DNA from: JBBQVO01 sp038211505
GTDB lineage: Bacteria; Chloroflexota; Dehalococcoidia; DSTF01; JACRBR01
Reading direction: 5' to 3'
DNA length: 18,952 nt
NCBI GenBank assembly: GCA_038211505.1
Contig: JBBQVO010000049.1
Location: 1-18,952, forward strand
In this document: piece by piece, positions 7,363 through 13,968 of the stretch
Position numbering within the stretch: the first letter of the stretch is position 1
How the letters are laid out: each line of letters opens with the position of its first letter
Program-made: the position numbers and the translations under genes
The notes under the pieces: generated by a model
Seen by the model: only the letters and a program-made list of their open reading frames with translations
What the model was told of the DNA's origin: nothing
The model's database searches: none

Positions 7363-7441
7363 GCCATCGACCCGATCGGGCGGTGAGCCGTTACGTGGAG
7401 TCGCACCTCAGCTGCTTGGATCCGATGCGGACCGAGACGGC
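7363..7441 (+). ncRNA. Tandem pan-motif leader RNA upstream of panD-panB-panC
   Basis: There are two stem-loops of the same design. Stem 1 (7363-7388) has 2 bp, a bulged A at 7386 on the 3' side, 5 bp, a bulged A at 7370 on the 5' side, 3 bp and a GATC loop. Stem 2 (7411-7441) has 4 bp, a bulged A at 7437, 5 bp, a bulged A at 7420, 4 bp and an ATG loop. The two are unlike in sequence but alike in shape: same bulge sides, same 5-bp spacing and a central T-G wobble. The described pan motif is a stem with two conserved bulged adenines, often in tandem, before pantothenate genes in Chloroflexota, Firmicutes and Deltaproteobacteria. That matches here. A terminator follows. The ligand is unknown. 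Confidence 0.75.
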
Positions 7442-7447
7442 ACATCT

Positions 7448-7461
7448 GGCGATACGTCGCC
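7448..7461 (+). other. Stable TACG-loop hairpin in the pan leader
   Basis: A 5-bp stem (ggcga with its complement) closes on TACG, a UNCG-class tetraloop. It sits between the second bulged-A stem and the terminator stem and may be a spacer or part of a switch between alternative folds. Confidence 0.4.
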
Positions 7462-7467
7462 TCGCGT

Positions 7468-7500
7468 GCCTCTTCGGTTCGATCGAAGAGGCGTTTTGTT
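7468..7500 (+). terminator. Intrinsic terminator in the pan leader (attenuator)
   Basis: A perfect 9-bp stem (7468-7476 with 7484-7492) and 7-nt loop are followed by GTTTTGTT. It lies upstream of the panD start, inside the leader, so it can only make sense as an attenuator or as the end of a preceding short RNA. Confidence 0.7.
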
Positions 7501-7543
7501 GGCTCGACCGCGATGCGGCGGGCACGGCGAGGGAGACGCGAGC

Positions 7544-7924
7544 ATGCGCACCGTACTGAAGAGCAAGATTCACCGCGCCCGCGTGACGCAGGCCGACCTG
7601 CACTACGAAGGCAGCATCACGATCGATCCCGATCTGATGGATGCCGCCGACATCCTCCCCTTCGAGCAGGTGCACGTCCTCGACGTCGACAACGGCTCGC
7701 GGCTGACGACGTACGCGATCGAGGGCGGTCGCGGCAGCGGCCAGATCTGCATCAACGGCGCCGCCGCGCGGCTTGTCAGCCCGGGCGACACCGTGATCAT
7801 CCTCACCTACAAGACCGCCACCGACGACGAAGCACGGATGCTCCAACCGTCGCTCATCTACGTCGACGAGTTCAACCACATCGCCCGGATCGGCAACCAC
7901 ATCGATCCGGCGCCCGTGGTCTAG
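7544..7924 (+). CDS. panD: Aspartate 1-decarboxylase (pyruvoyl-dependent)
   Basis: PanD decarboxylates L-aspartate to beta-alanine for pantothenate. The 126-residue length is typical. The segment ADLHYEGSITID contains the self-cleavage site Gly23-Ser24, whose Ser becomes the pyruvoyl group. Lys8 (KSKIHRA) matches the family's active-site lysine region and TYAIEGGRGSG is also characteristic. The ATG at 7544 is preceded by GAGGGAG at 7529-7535. The larger open frame starting at 7355 runs through the leader RNA and is not coding. The gene lies 32 bases upstream of panB. Confidence 0.96.
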   Translation: MRTVLKSKIHRARVTQADLHYEGSITIDPDLMDAADILPFEQVHVLDVDNGSRLTTYAIEGGRGSGQICINGAAARLVSPGDTVIILTYKTATDDEARMLQPSLIYVDEFNHIARIGNHIDPAPVV

Positions 7925-7956
7925 CGGCAGGCTTGGTTCGTTGGTTGGAGGATGAC

Positions 7957-8862
7957 ATGACATCTCGTGGCCCTCGGTGCGAAGCTCGCATCAGCACCGG
8001 CGATTTCCGCGACATGAAGAAGCGTGGCGACAAGATCGTCATGATGACGGCGTACGACTATCCGACGGCGCGACTCGTCGATGAGGCGGGAGTCGACGCG
8101 ATCCTCGTCGGCGATACCCTCGGCATGGTCGTGCTGGGCTACGACTCGACGCTGCCGGTAACGATGGAGGACATGATCCATCACACGAAGGCGGCGGTGC
8201 GCGGCTCGAAGCACGCGATGGTCGTCGGCGACATGCTGTTCATGAGCTATCAGACGGGCTGGCAGGACGCGATGAAGAACGCCGCCCGCTTCCTGCAAGA
8301 GACCGGCTGCGGCGCCGTCAAGCTGGAAGGCGGCGTACGCTCGGCCGAGGTCGTGCGGAAGCTCGTCGAGGCGGGCATCCCGGTGATGGGGCACATCGGC
8401 CTCACGCCGCAGTCCGTGAATCAGGTCGGCGGCTGGAAGGTGCAGGGCAAGACGCCGGCCGCGGCGGTGCAACTCATGCACGACGCGCAGGCGCTGGAGC
8501 AGGCGGGCGCGTTCGCCATCGTGCTCGAGTTGGTGCCGGCGCCGCTGGCGGCGCTACTGACGGCGCGGCTCAGCGTGCCGACAATCGGCATCGGCGCCGG
8601 CGCCGGATGCGACGGACAGGTGCAGGTGTTCCACGATCTGCTCGGCCTCTACGACGCGTTCACCCCGAAGCACACGCGTCGCTACGCCGAAGCCGGCGCG
8701 ATCATTCGCGACGCCGTCGGACGCTACGCCGCGGACGTGCGGACCGGCGCGTTTCCGACGGCGAAGGAGAGCTTCAAGATGGATCCCGCTGCGCTCGCCG
8801 AGCTGCAACCGGCCGGCACCGACGCGATCGGCCGGCGCCACGCGCTCGGCCTGGACGCGTAG
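7957..8862 (+). CDS. panB: 3-methyl-2-oxobutanoate hydroxymethyltransferase
   Basis: PanB transfers a hydroxymethyl group from methylene-tetrahydrofolate to 2-oxoisovalerate, giving ketopantoate. The Mg ligands and catalytic base of the E. coli enzyme map to Asp53 (LVGDTLGM), Asp92 (VVGDML), Glu124 (VKLEGG) and Glu191 (VLELVP). GHIGLTPQSVNQVGG and IGIGAGAGCDGQ are also typical. The ATG at 7957 has GGAGGA just before it. At 301 residues it is slightly longer than the usual 265-280, through a C-terminal extension. It is the middle gene of the operon, and a long out-of-family N-terminal extension in the open frame overlaps panD and is rejected. Confidence 0.96.
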   Translation: MTSRGPRCEARISTGDFRDMKKRGDKIVMMTAYDYPTARLVDEAGVDAILVGDTLGMVVLGYDSTLPVTMEDMIHHTKAAVRGSKHAMVVGDMLFMSYQTGWQDAMKNAARFLQETGCGAVKLEGGVRSAEVVRKLVEAGIPVMGHIGLTPQSVNQVGGWKVQGKTPAAAVQLMHDAQALEQAGAFAIVLELVPAPLAALLTARLSVPTIGIGAGAGCDGQVQVFHDLLGLYDAFTPKHTRRYAEAGAIIRDAVGRYAADVRTGAFPTAKESFKMDPAALAELQPAGTDAIGRRHALGLDA

Positions 8863-8867
8863 CAGCG

Positions 8868-9812
8868 TTGCCGCCGCAAGTACATCGCACAATTGAAGAG
8901 TTTCGCGCGTGGCGCCGCGATCAGAGCGGCGACGTCGGTCTTGTGCCGACGATGGGCTTCTTGCACGAGGGGCATCTCTCGCTCGTTCGCGCTTCCAAAC
9001 GCGAGAACGCACACACCGTCGTAACGATCTTCGTCAATCCCACGCAATTCGGCGCGAATGAAGATCTCAGCCGCTATCCGCGCGATGAAGCACGCGATCT
9101 CGTTCGGCTAAAAGACGAGGGCGTCGATGCGGTCTTCGCGCCGGCGTCCGACGAGATGTACCCGCCCTCGTACAGCACGTACGTCACCGTCGAAGGTTTG
9201 ACGGCGCGACTGGAAGGCGCGAGCCGGCCGACGCACTTTCGCGGCGTCACGACGATCGTCCTCAAGCTGCTGAACATCGTGCAACCGGCGCGCGCCTACT
9301 TCGGTCAGAAAGATGCGCAACAGCTCGCCGTTGTACGCACGATGGTGCGCGATCTCGATCTGGCAGTCGACATCATCGGCATGCCGATCGTTCGCGAGGC
9401 GGATGGACTGGCGATGAGCAGCCGCAACGTGTATCTCACGCCGGAGCAACGCGCGGCGGCGCTCGTGCTCTCGCATGCCATTCGGCGTGCGGCTGACATG
9501 TACGCCGACGGCGAGCGCGACGGCGAGCGCATCCGCTCCGCCATGCGGGCGATGATCGAAGCAGAGCCGCTGGCCAGGATCGACTACGTCAGCGTGGCCG
9601 ACGCGGAGTCGCTGGACGAAGTTGACGCGCTCGACGGCCCGGCGCTGGCATCACTCGCCGTGCGGTTCGGTGCCACGCGCCTAATCGATAACGCGTTGCT
9701 TGGCGACGCTTCCGAAAAGCCGATCGCGATCTTGATCGACACCAAAACGGAGACGGTGACGGATACAGACCTCGAAGAACTGGCGACCTTCCTCAAGTGT
9801 CAATCCTCATAG
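8868..9812 (+). CDS. panC: Pantoate--beta-alanine ligase (pantothenate synthetase)
   Basis: PanC joins pantoate and beta-alanine using ATP. The HIGH-like motif is His33-Glu-Gly-His36 in VPTMGFLHEGHLSLV. FVNPTQFG, YFGQKDAQQ and GLAMSSRN (the KMSKS-equivalent) follow in the expected order. The most plausible start is a TTG five bases after the panB stop, giving a normal N-terminal lead of about 22 residues before the Rossmann beta strand. No ATG or GTG is available between the panB end and the conserved core. There is no clear ribosome binding site, which suggests coupling to panB translation. A C-terminal tail of about 25 residues follows the usual end. Confidence 0.94.
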   Translation: MPPQVHRTIEEFRAWRRDQSGDVGLVPTMGFLHEGHLSLVRASKRENAHTVVTIFVNPTQFGANEDLSRYPRDEARDLVRLKDEGVDAVFAPASDEMYPPSYSTYVTVEGLTARLEGASRPTHFRGVTTIVLKLLNIVQPARAYFGQKDAQQLAVVRTMVRDLDLAVDIIGMPIVREADGLAMSSRNVYLTPEQRAAALVLSHAIRRAADMYADGERDGERIRSAMRAMIEAEPLARIDYVSVADAESLDEVDALDGPALASLAVRFGATRLIDNALLGDASEKPIAILIDTKTETVTDTDLEELATFLKCQSS

Positions 9813-9973
9813 CGAAGTTCTCCGATGATCAGCTGACGACTGCAACTTCCTTGTAGCCCTCCGTAGAGAAGCAGCCTTTAACGCGACGTGGCTGCGTTGC
9901 CCGTCAGCCGATAAGGCTTGCCGTGGTAGTCGCGGTCACCGGCGGCGTCGGGTCGCCGCGGCGGGCGGCTTGG

Positions 9974-9979
9974 TAGAAT
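9974..9979 (+). promoter_or_regulatory. Candidate -10 box upstream of yebC
   Basis: TAGAAT at 9974-9979 is a good -10 match, 51 bases before the yebC start. The -35 region is GC-rich and poor, so this is a weak call. The rest of the 217-base gap from panC shows only a weak 6-bp stem (gcagcc and its complement, about 9866-9890). Confidence 0.3.
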
Positions 9980-10029
9980 GGCGCGGCGGCAGCGATGCCG
10001 GAAAATCCGATCAGAGGAGCACCGACGAC

Positions 10030-10779
10030 ATGTCAGGTCACTCAAAATGGTCCACGATCAAACGAGCGAAGGGCGCGGCCGACGCGCAGCGCGGGCAAGT
10101 GTTCACTAAGATCTCGAAAGAGATCATCATCGCCGCCAAGGCGGGCGGCGCTGATCCCGCCGGCAACACGCGGTTGCGGCTGGCGATCGCGAAGGCGAAA
10201 GAAGCGAACATGCCGTCCGACAACGTGGCGCGGGCGATCGCCCGCGCGACCGGCGGCGGCGAGGGCGCTGATCTCGCTGAGATCACGTACGAGGGCTACG
10301 GTCCGGCTGGCGCGGCCGTGATCGTTGAAGTCGCGACGGACAATCGCAACCGCACCGTGTCGGAAGTGCGTAACGTCTTCGGGCGCAGCGGTGGCAATCT
10401 CGGCGAGACGGGGTCGGTGGCGTGGAACTTCGAGCTGCGTGGCGTGATCAACGTCACCCCGAACGGGACGGATCCCGACGAGATCGCTCTGCAGGCGATC
10501 GACGCCGGCGCCGAGGACGTGCAGGTCGGCGACGGGTCGATCGATGTCTTCACGGCGCCTGCCGATCTGGAATCCGTGCGGAAGGCGCTTGAGGGCAACG
10601 GCGTGGCCGTGGAGTCGGCGGAGACCGCGCGCGTCCCGAAGACGACGGTGCAGCTCAACGAGAAAGACGCCGTCCAGATGCTCCGCCTCGTCGAGAAGCT
10701 CGAGGGGCTCGACGACGTGCAGAAGGTCTACTTCAACGCCGACATCTCCGACGACGTCTTCGCGTCGTACGCGGGATAG
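10030..10779 (+). CDS. yebC: YebC/PmpR/TACO1 family protein
   Basis: YebC/TACO1 proteins were first described as transcription regulators, and recent work links them to easing ribosome stalling at proline-rich sequences. The 249-residue length and the start MSGHSKWSTIKRAKGAADAQRG are diagnostic. MPSDNVARAIARATGGG, ITYEGYGPAGAAV and DNRNRTVSEVRNVF follow as in all members. The ATG at 10030 is preceded by AGAGGAG (10013-10019). An upstream in-frame extension to 9970 is not conserved. The stop codon directly abuts the ruvC ATG, an arrangement found in many bacteria where yebC and ruvC are neighbours. Confidence 0.96.
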   Translation: MSGHSKWSTIKRAKGAADAQRGQVFTKISKEIIIAAKAGGADPAGNTRLRLAIAKAKEANMPSDNVARAIARATGGGEGADLAEITYEGYGPAGAAVIVEVATDNRNRTVSEVRNVFGRSGGNLGETGSVAWNFELRGVINVTPNGTDPDEIALQAIDAGAEDVQVGDGSIDVFTAPADLESVRKALEGNGVAVESAETARVPKTTVQLNEKDAVQMLRLVEKLEGLDDVQKVYFNADISDDVFASYAG

Positions 10780-11298
10780 ATGCCGCAGGGGCCGCCGGCG
10801 ATCATCCTCGGCATCGACCCGGGCACCCGCTTCACCGGCTGGGGCGTCGTCTCGATCGAGGGTTCGGAGCCGCGCGGCGTCGCCTGCGATGTGATCGCAC
10901 CGAAGGCGAAGCTGCCGATCGAGCAGCGGCTGACCACCATCTTCCTCGAGCTTCAGGCCATCATCGCCCGCTTCGCGCCCGCTGCGGTGGCGGTCGAGGA
11001 GCCGTTTGTCGGCGAGAACGTGCGCTCGGCAATGGCCGTCGGCGAGGCGCGAACCGTCGCCATGCTCGCGGCGACGCTCGCGGGTGTGCCGGTGTTTCAC
11101 TATGCGCCGGCACGCATCAAGCAGATGGTGGCGGGCTACGGCCAGGGCGACAAAACGCAAGTGCGGGAGATGTTGCGGCTACAGTTAGGGTTGACGGAAA
11201 TTCCCGACGACCTGAACGCGAGTGACGCGCTCGCCGTCGCGCTCTGCCACGCGATGCACCATCGCGCCGAGAGCCTCCTCTCCGAAGCTAATCGATAG
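10780..11298 (+). CDS. ruvC: Holliday junction endonuclease RuvC
   Basis: RuvC resolves four-way DNA junctions during recombination. The 172-residue protein has Asp13 (GIDPGT), Glu73 (AVEEPFVGEN) and Asp149 (ASDALAVALCH) at three of the four catalytic positions. The fourth, three residues before Asp149, is Asn146 where E. coli has Asp and Thermus has His. KQMVAGYGQGDKTQV is the usual DNA-binding segment. The ATG follows the yebC stop with no gap and no ribosome binding site, so translation is probably coupled. ruvA and ruvB are not adjacent in this window. Confidence 0.95.
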   Translation: MPQGPPAIILGIDPGTRFTGWGVVSIEGSEPRGVACDVIAPKAKLPIEQRLTTIFLELQAIIARFAPAAVAVEEPFVGENVRSAMAVGEARTVAMLAATLAGVPVFHYAPARIKQMVAGYGQGDKTQVREMLRLQLGLTEIPDDLNASDALAVALCHAMHHRAESLLSEANR

Positions 11299-11496
11299 CG
11301 AGTTCCGCGGGCAAAGGTGATGAACGAGTCGGCGAGGGCCGCAATCCCGTCCGGCCGCGCATGCTTTCTTGCCGCCCTTCGCCGCGGGCTGGAACGGCAA
11401 ACGTTACATCGGCCTGAAACTGCGCGATTCGCGCCGGAACCCCTGATGCGGGCCTACCTGATCCCTACAAATTTGGTCTTGATGCGAATCTGGTAC

Positions 11497-11521
11497 TTGA
11501 CATGGGTAACACTTTTGTCAA
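11497..11521. promoter_or_regulatory. Inverted repeat TTGACA-N13-TGTCAA upstream of the archaellin-like gene
   Basis: The two 6-base arms flank 13 bases, about 60 bases before the ATG. The left arm equals a consensus -35 box, but no good -10 lies 16-18 bases after it. It may be an operator overlapping a weak promoter. The rest of the gap from ruvC (11299-11496) shows nothing I can support. Confidence 0.3.
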
Positions 11522-11581
11522 ATCGGGCGTTCTATTTGCTGAACCGGCCGACGGGAAGGCCACCAGGAGATCGACCCAGCG

Positions 11582-12097
11582 ATGACACTCAACCCCGCAA
11601 CGCACTCGACCCGCACACTTTCGCTCCTCATGCTGGCCGCCCTCGCGGGTATCGGGCTGTGGATCTTCGCGCCGTGGGCCCAGAACAGCGGCTCCGGCAG
11701 CGGTTCCGGCGACGGCGGCAGCGCCAACGCCAACGCGGCGCTTCCGCCTTCGATCCACGTCGACGGCAGCGTCCAGATCGAGAGCCACGATAACGTCGTC
11801 ACGCGGCTCGTCGTGCCGCTGGCCGTACGCGGTGACAGCGCGATCGCGCTCGGCGATGGCCTGAAGCTTTGGGCCGAGACGGCTATGGCCGAGACGGCTT
11901 CGGCTGCCGTTCCGGCGACGTACACGCTGGCATGGCTCGACGGCAACGGCGACCAGAATCTTGACCCGGGCGAGCACGCCGTGCTGACGGTGAGCCTGCC
12001 GCCCGTGTCGACCATCCACCCGAACAACCCGCTCCGCCTCGTCCTGAAGACGGCAGACGGCGGCACCCTCGCCATCGAGAACGTGCTCGGCCGCTAG
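11582..12097 (+). CDS. Membrane-anchored protein with archaellin-like C-terminal beta domain
   Basis: The 171-residue protein has one N-terminal hydrophobic segment (about 13-30), a Ser/Gly linker (36-48), and a beta-rich domain to the end. That domain reads like the globular part of archaeal flagellins. It has a strand ending RLVVPLAVRGDSAIALG, then LAWLDGNGDQNLDPGEHAVLTVSLPP, which matches the archaellin pattern of a Trp, a G-D pair and L-x-P-G-E followed by an alternating strand. A closing strand follows a PNNPLRL segment. The N-terminus lacks an obvious class III prepilin cleavage site. The Asp-rich loop could also be a calcium-binding turn in an unrelated beta-sandwich. AGGAGA precedes the ATG by 11 bases, and a terminator follows, so it is a single-gene unit. 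Confidence 0.55.
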   Translation: MTLNPATHSTRTLSLLMLAALAGIGLWIFAPWAQNSGSGSGSGDGGSANANAALPPSIHVDGSVQIESHDNVVTRLVVPLAVRGDSAIALGDGLKLWAETAMAETASAAVPATYTLAWLDGNGDQNLDPGEHAVLTVSLPPVSTIHPNNPLRLVLKTADGGTLAIENVLGR

Positions 12098-12122
12098 GCC
12101 GGCAACAGCAGAAGCAGACCGC

Positions 12123-12162
12123 AACAGACCGAGGCCTCGGGGGAGCGCCTCGGTCTGTTTGG
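12123..12162 (+). terminator. Intrinsic terminator after the archaellin-like gene
   Basis: A 13-bp perfect stem (12123-12135 with 12147-12159) and 11-nt loop are followed by a short T-run. It is 25 bases past the stop codon and points away from the convergent imuB unit. Confidence 0.75.
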
Positions 12163-12227
12163 CGTCTGCGACCGAACAAGCGGGCGCCGATGGCCTGAAG
12201 CGCTGTACGTGCAGCACAAACCTCGCG

Positions 12228-12282
12228 TTAGTAGCGCTGTTCGTGCCGTGCGCGGACTTCGATTAGTAGCGCTGTTCGTGCC
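12228..12282. repeat. 20-bp direct repeat at the 3' end of the DUF6504-like gene
   Basis: Bases 12228-12247 and 12263-12282 are identical. The second copy is the coding end of the minus-strand gene (WHEQRY plus stop). The first is a spare copy 35 bases downstream that includes a second stop codon. It looks like a small tandem duplication of the gene tail. Confidence 0.7.
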
Positions 12283-12550
12283 ATAGGCCCTCCGGGAGTT
12301 CGCGGTAGACGGTGATGATGCGGTCGCCTTCGAGTTGCAGCTGGTAGTACATGCGCGAGATCGGCGTCTCGCGCCACCATTCATCATCGATGCGCCAGCG
12401 GTCCTGGATCGCGACGACGTCTCGCACGAGGCCTTCGATGACGGCACGCGCGGGGCGGCCGAGATCATCCATCTCGACGCGCAGAGGCTGCGGACGCGCT
12501 AGAGGTCGTAGTCGATGAGTGCGTAGCGGCGCTCGGGAATCCTTGACCAC
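12263..12550 (-). CDS. DUF6504-like small protein downstream of ImuB-like gene
   Basis: This 95-residue protein resembles the DUF6504 domain, which accompanies ImuB/Y-family polymerase genes in Actinobacteria. It has an opening strand (PLRVEMDDLGRPARAV), VVAIQDRWRIDDEWWR, a central YYQLQLEGDRIITVYREL, and a Trp near the end. This is the look of a compact beta fold built round conserved tryptophans. The GTG at 12550 overlaps the upstream gene by 52 bases and is supported by GGAGG 7 bases before it. A later in-frame ATG at 12472 would remove the overlap but has no such site. Role unknown; presumably linked to damage-tolerant DNA synthesis by its neighbour. Confidence 0.65.
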   Translation of the reverse strand: MVKDSRAPLRTHRLRPLARPQPLRVEMDDLGRPARAVIEGLVRDVVAIQDRWRIDDEWWRETPISRMYYQLQLEGDRIITVYRELPEGLWHEQRY

Positions 12551-13806
12551 GGTTCCACCTCCACAATTCTCGATACCTGTGGCGATTCGTCGCCAAAGTG
12601 CGCCTTGAGCTGGCGCAGGGCGGCGAAGAGCTGCGCACGCCGCCGCGCCTGCTCGGCGAAGAGGAGGCTGCGCTGCTTGCCGGTCTCCTCCGTCAGGCCG
12701 ATGAACTCCAGCATCATCTCTTCGACGGGGCCGGCGAGCTGCAGCGGCTCGATCAGCTTCTTGAGGACGAAGGTGATGCCTTCTTCGTCGCCGAGGGGGT
12801 CGCGGAAGGTGAGGGTGTGCTCCCAGCTGCCGCCATCGAGCAGGACGAGGCGGAGGCGGAGCTGGCGCACCTGGCGATAGTGCATGTCGGGGCGCTGGAG
12901 CAGCCGTCCGACGAGCTGGCGGGCGCCGATCAGCAGGGCGTTGCTGTTGACGGTCGGCGCGGGCATCTGGATCGTGCCGGCGATCGGTTCGACGCGGGTG
13001 CGGGGGAGGAAGGGCGTGCTATCGATGCCGCGGGCGAGCTCGTAGAGGCGGCGGCCTTCGCCGCGGAATTGCGACTGGAGGGCGCCGATCGGCAGGCGGG
13101 CGACATCGCCGATCGTCGGCAGGGCGTAGTTGGCGAGCTTGCGGTGGGTGTCGTAGGAGACGGGGAGGAACGCGGTGCTGAGCGGGGCGAGGAAGTCGGC
13201 TTCGCGGCCGGCAGGGACGACGGTGACCTCGCCGGGGACGCTGATGGTGGCGGCGATCCAGGCGACGAACTTGCCTTCGGCGGCGCCGGCGCTGGCTTCG
13301 ACGCCGGCGCTCTGTCGGACGGCATCGAGGAGGCGGGCGACGGCGGCGTGCTCCGGCTGGAGACTGGAGACTGGGGATTGGAGACTGGGGGTTTTGGTGT
13401 TTGATTGTTCCGGGGAAAAAGTCACGCATAGTAGCGGGTCGATGGCGAGGGTGGTGAAGACGGTGCCTAGGTCGCCGGGTTCGATCTGGGGTTGGGTGTC
13501 TTCGAGGGCGTCGAGCATGGAGTCGAAGGCGCGGCCGTAGTAGACGGGGTCGGGGGGGAGGAGGATGAGGTCGGGCACGAGGGTGCGGGCGTCGCGGAGG
13601 GGCATGCCGGGGCGGATGCGGAGGGCGGCGGCCTCGGGCGAGCAGTCGATGATCTCGTTGGCGCCGGGCGGCGGCTCGCCGATGGCGACGGGGCGGCCGA
13701 TCAGCGTCGTCGCGCTTACGCGCTCATGAGCTGCGCCCGTCGCGCGGGCGCGAGTGCGCTCGAGGGCGATCCTGAAGTTGGGGATGGTGACGCAGGCCAG
13801 GCGCAT
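12499..13806 (-). CDS. ImuB-like Y-family DNA polymerase homologue, catalytically dead
   Basis: This has the Y-family layout: palm start MRLACVTIPNFRIALER, a helix-hairpin-helix region (LPTIGDVARLPIGALQ with RLYELARGID), a little-finger region, and an end in PERRYALIDYDL, typical of ImuB. The first metal-binding Asp of active polymerases is missing (CVTIP in place of DMD), as is the acidic pair near residues 112-123. It should therefore not polymerise but act as an ImuB-type adaptor in mutagenic repair with ImuA/DnaE2. Residues about 130-152 are a Ser/Pro/Gln-rich insert encoded by a 7-nt repeat. The start at 13806 is chosen by family alignment. An ATG at 13860 with GAAGG 8 bases upstream is a real alternative. 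Confidence 0.82.
   Translation of the reverse strand: MRLACVTIPNFRIALERTRARATGAAHERVSATTLIGRPVAIGEPPPGANEIIDCSPEAAALRIRPGMPLRDARTLVPDLILLPPDPVYYGRAFDSMLDALEDTQPQIEPGDLGTVFTTLAIDPLLCVTFSPEQSNTKTPSLQSPVSSLQPEHAAVARLLDAVRQSAGVEASAGAAEGKFVAWIAATISVPGEVTVVPAGREADFLAPLSTAFLPVSYDTHRKLANYALPTIGDVARLPIGALQSQFRGEGRRLYELARGIDSTPFLPRTRVEPIAGTIQMPAPTVNSNALLIGARQLVGRLLQRPDMHYRQVRQLRLRLVLLDGGSWEHTLTFRDPLGDEEGITFVLKKLIEPLQLAGPVEEMMLEFIGLTEETGKQRSLLFAEQARRRAQLFAALRQLKAHFGDESPQVSRIVEVEPWSRIPERRYALIDYDL
13359..13386. repeat. Four 7-bp tandem units inside the imuB-like gene
   Basis: GGAGACT occurs at 13359, 13366 and 13380, with a degenerate unit (GGGGATT) at 13373. The array sits in a less GC-rich patch to about 13425 and stays in frame with the gene, coding a Ser/Pro/Gln-rich loop. 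Confidence 0.8.
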
Positions 13807-13894
13807 GGCTGGCTCCGATCGGGAGATTGACCCTCGGCCGAAGAGGTGCGGCGGTACCATCGAAGACACCTTCGGCTATTGAGGGGTAAGCGCC

Positions 13895-13924
13895 AGTATA
13901 GAACATGTGTCCTATCATGATCAA
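13895..13924 (-). promoter_or_regulatory. imuB-like gene promoter with LexA-like operator in the spacer
   Basis: On the minus strand TTGATC (13919-13924) and TATACT (13895-13900) are 18 bases apart. The spacer contains, on the plus strand, GAACATGTGTCC (13901-13912), one base away from the GAAC-N4-GTTC pattern of Gram-positive and actinobacterial SOS boxes. A repressor bound there would block the promoter. imuB genes are commonly SOS-controlled. Confidence 0.5.
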
Positions 13925-13968
13925 GCCATCCGTGGTGTGGTTAGGGGTGATGTGAGTGTGAAACATTC

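Noticed and set aside
7355..7543. N-terminal extension of the panD reading frame
   Set aside because: It runs through the leader RNA and terminator; PanD has a fixed length of about 126 residues and a good ribosome binding site at 7544.
9866..9890. Terminator after panC
   Set aside because: The 6-bp stem has a 13-nt loop and no T-run, too weak to call.
10042..11160. 372-residue open frame on the minus strand
   Set aside because: It runs antisense across both yebC and ruvC, which are certain; composition is Arg/His/Asp-rich as in shadow frames.
11497..11525. Sigma-70 promoter starting with TTGACA
   Set aside because: No acceptable -10 box occurs 16-18 bases downstream, so it is reported only as an inverted repeat.
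11317..11793. 158-residue frame overlapping the archaellin-like gene
   Set aside because: It has a normal-looking start but becomes Arg/Gln-rich nonsense where it overlaps the better supported gene, and it has no homology signal.
12598..13404. 268-residue open frame on the plus strand
   Set aside because: It is antisense to the ImuB-like gene and its Gly/Ala/Glu-rich composition mirrors that gene's codons.
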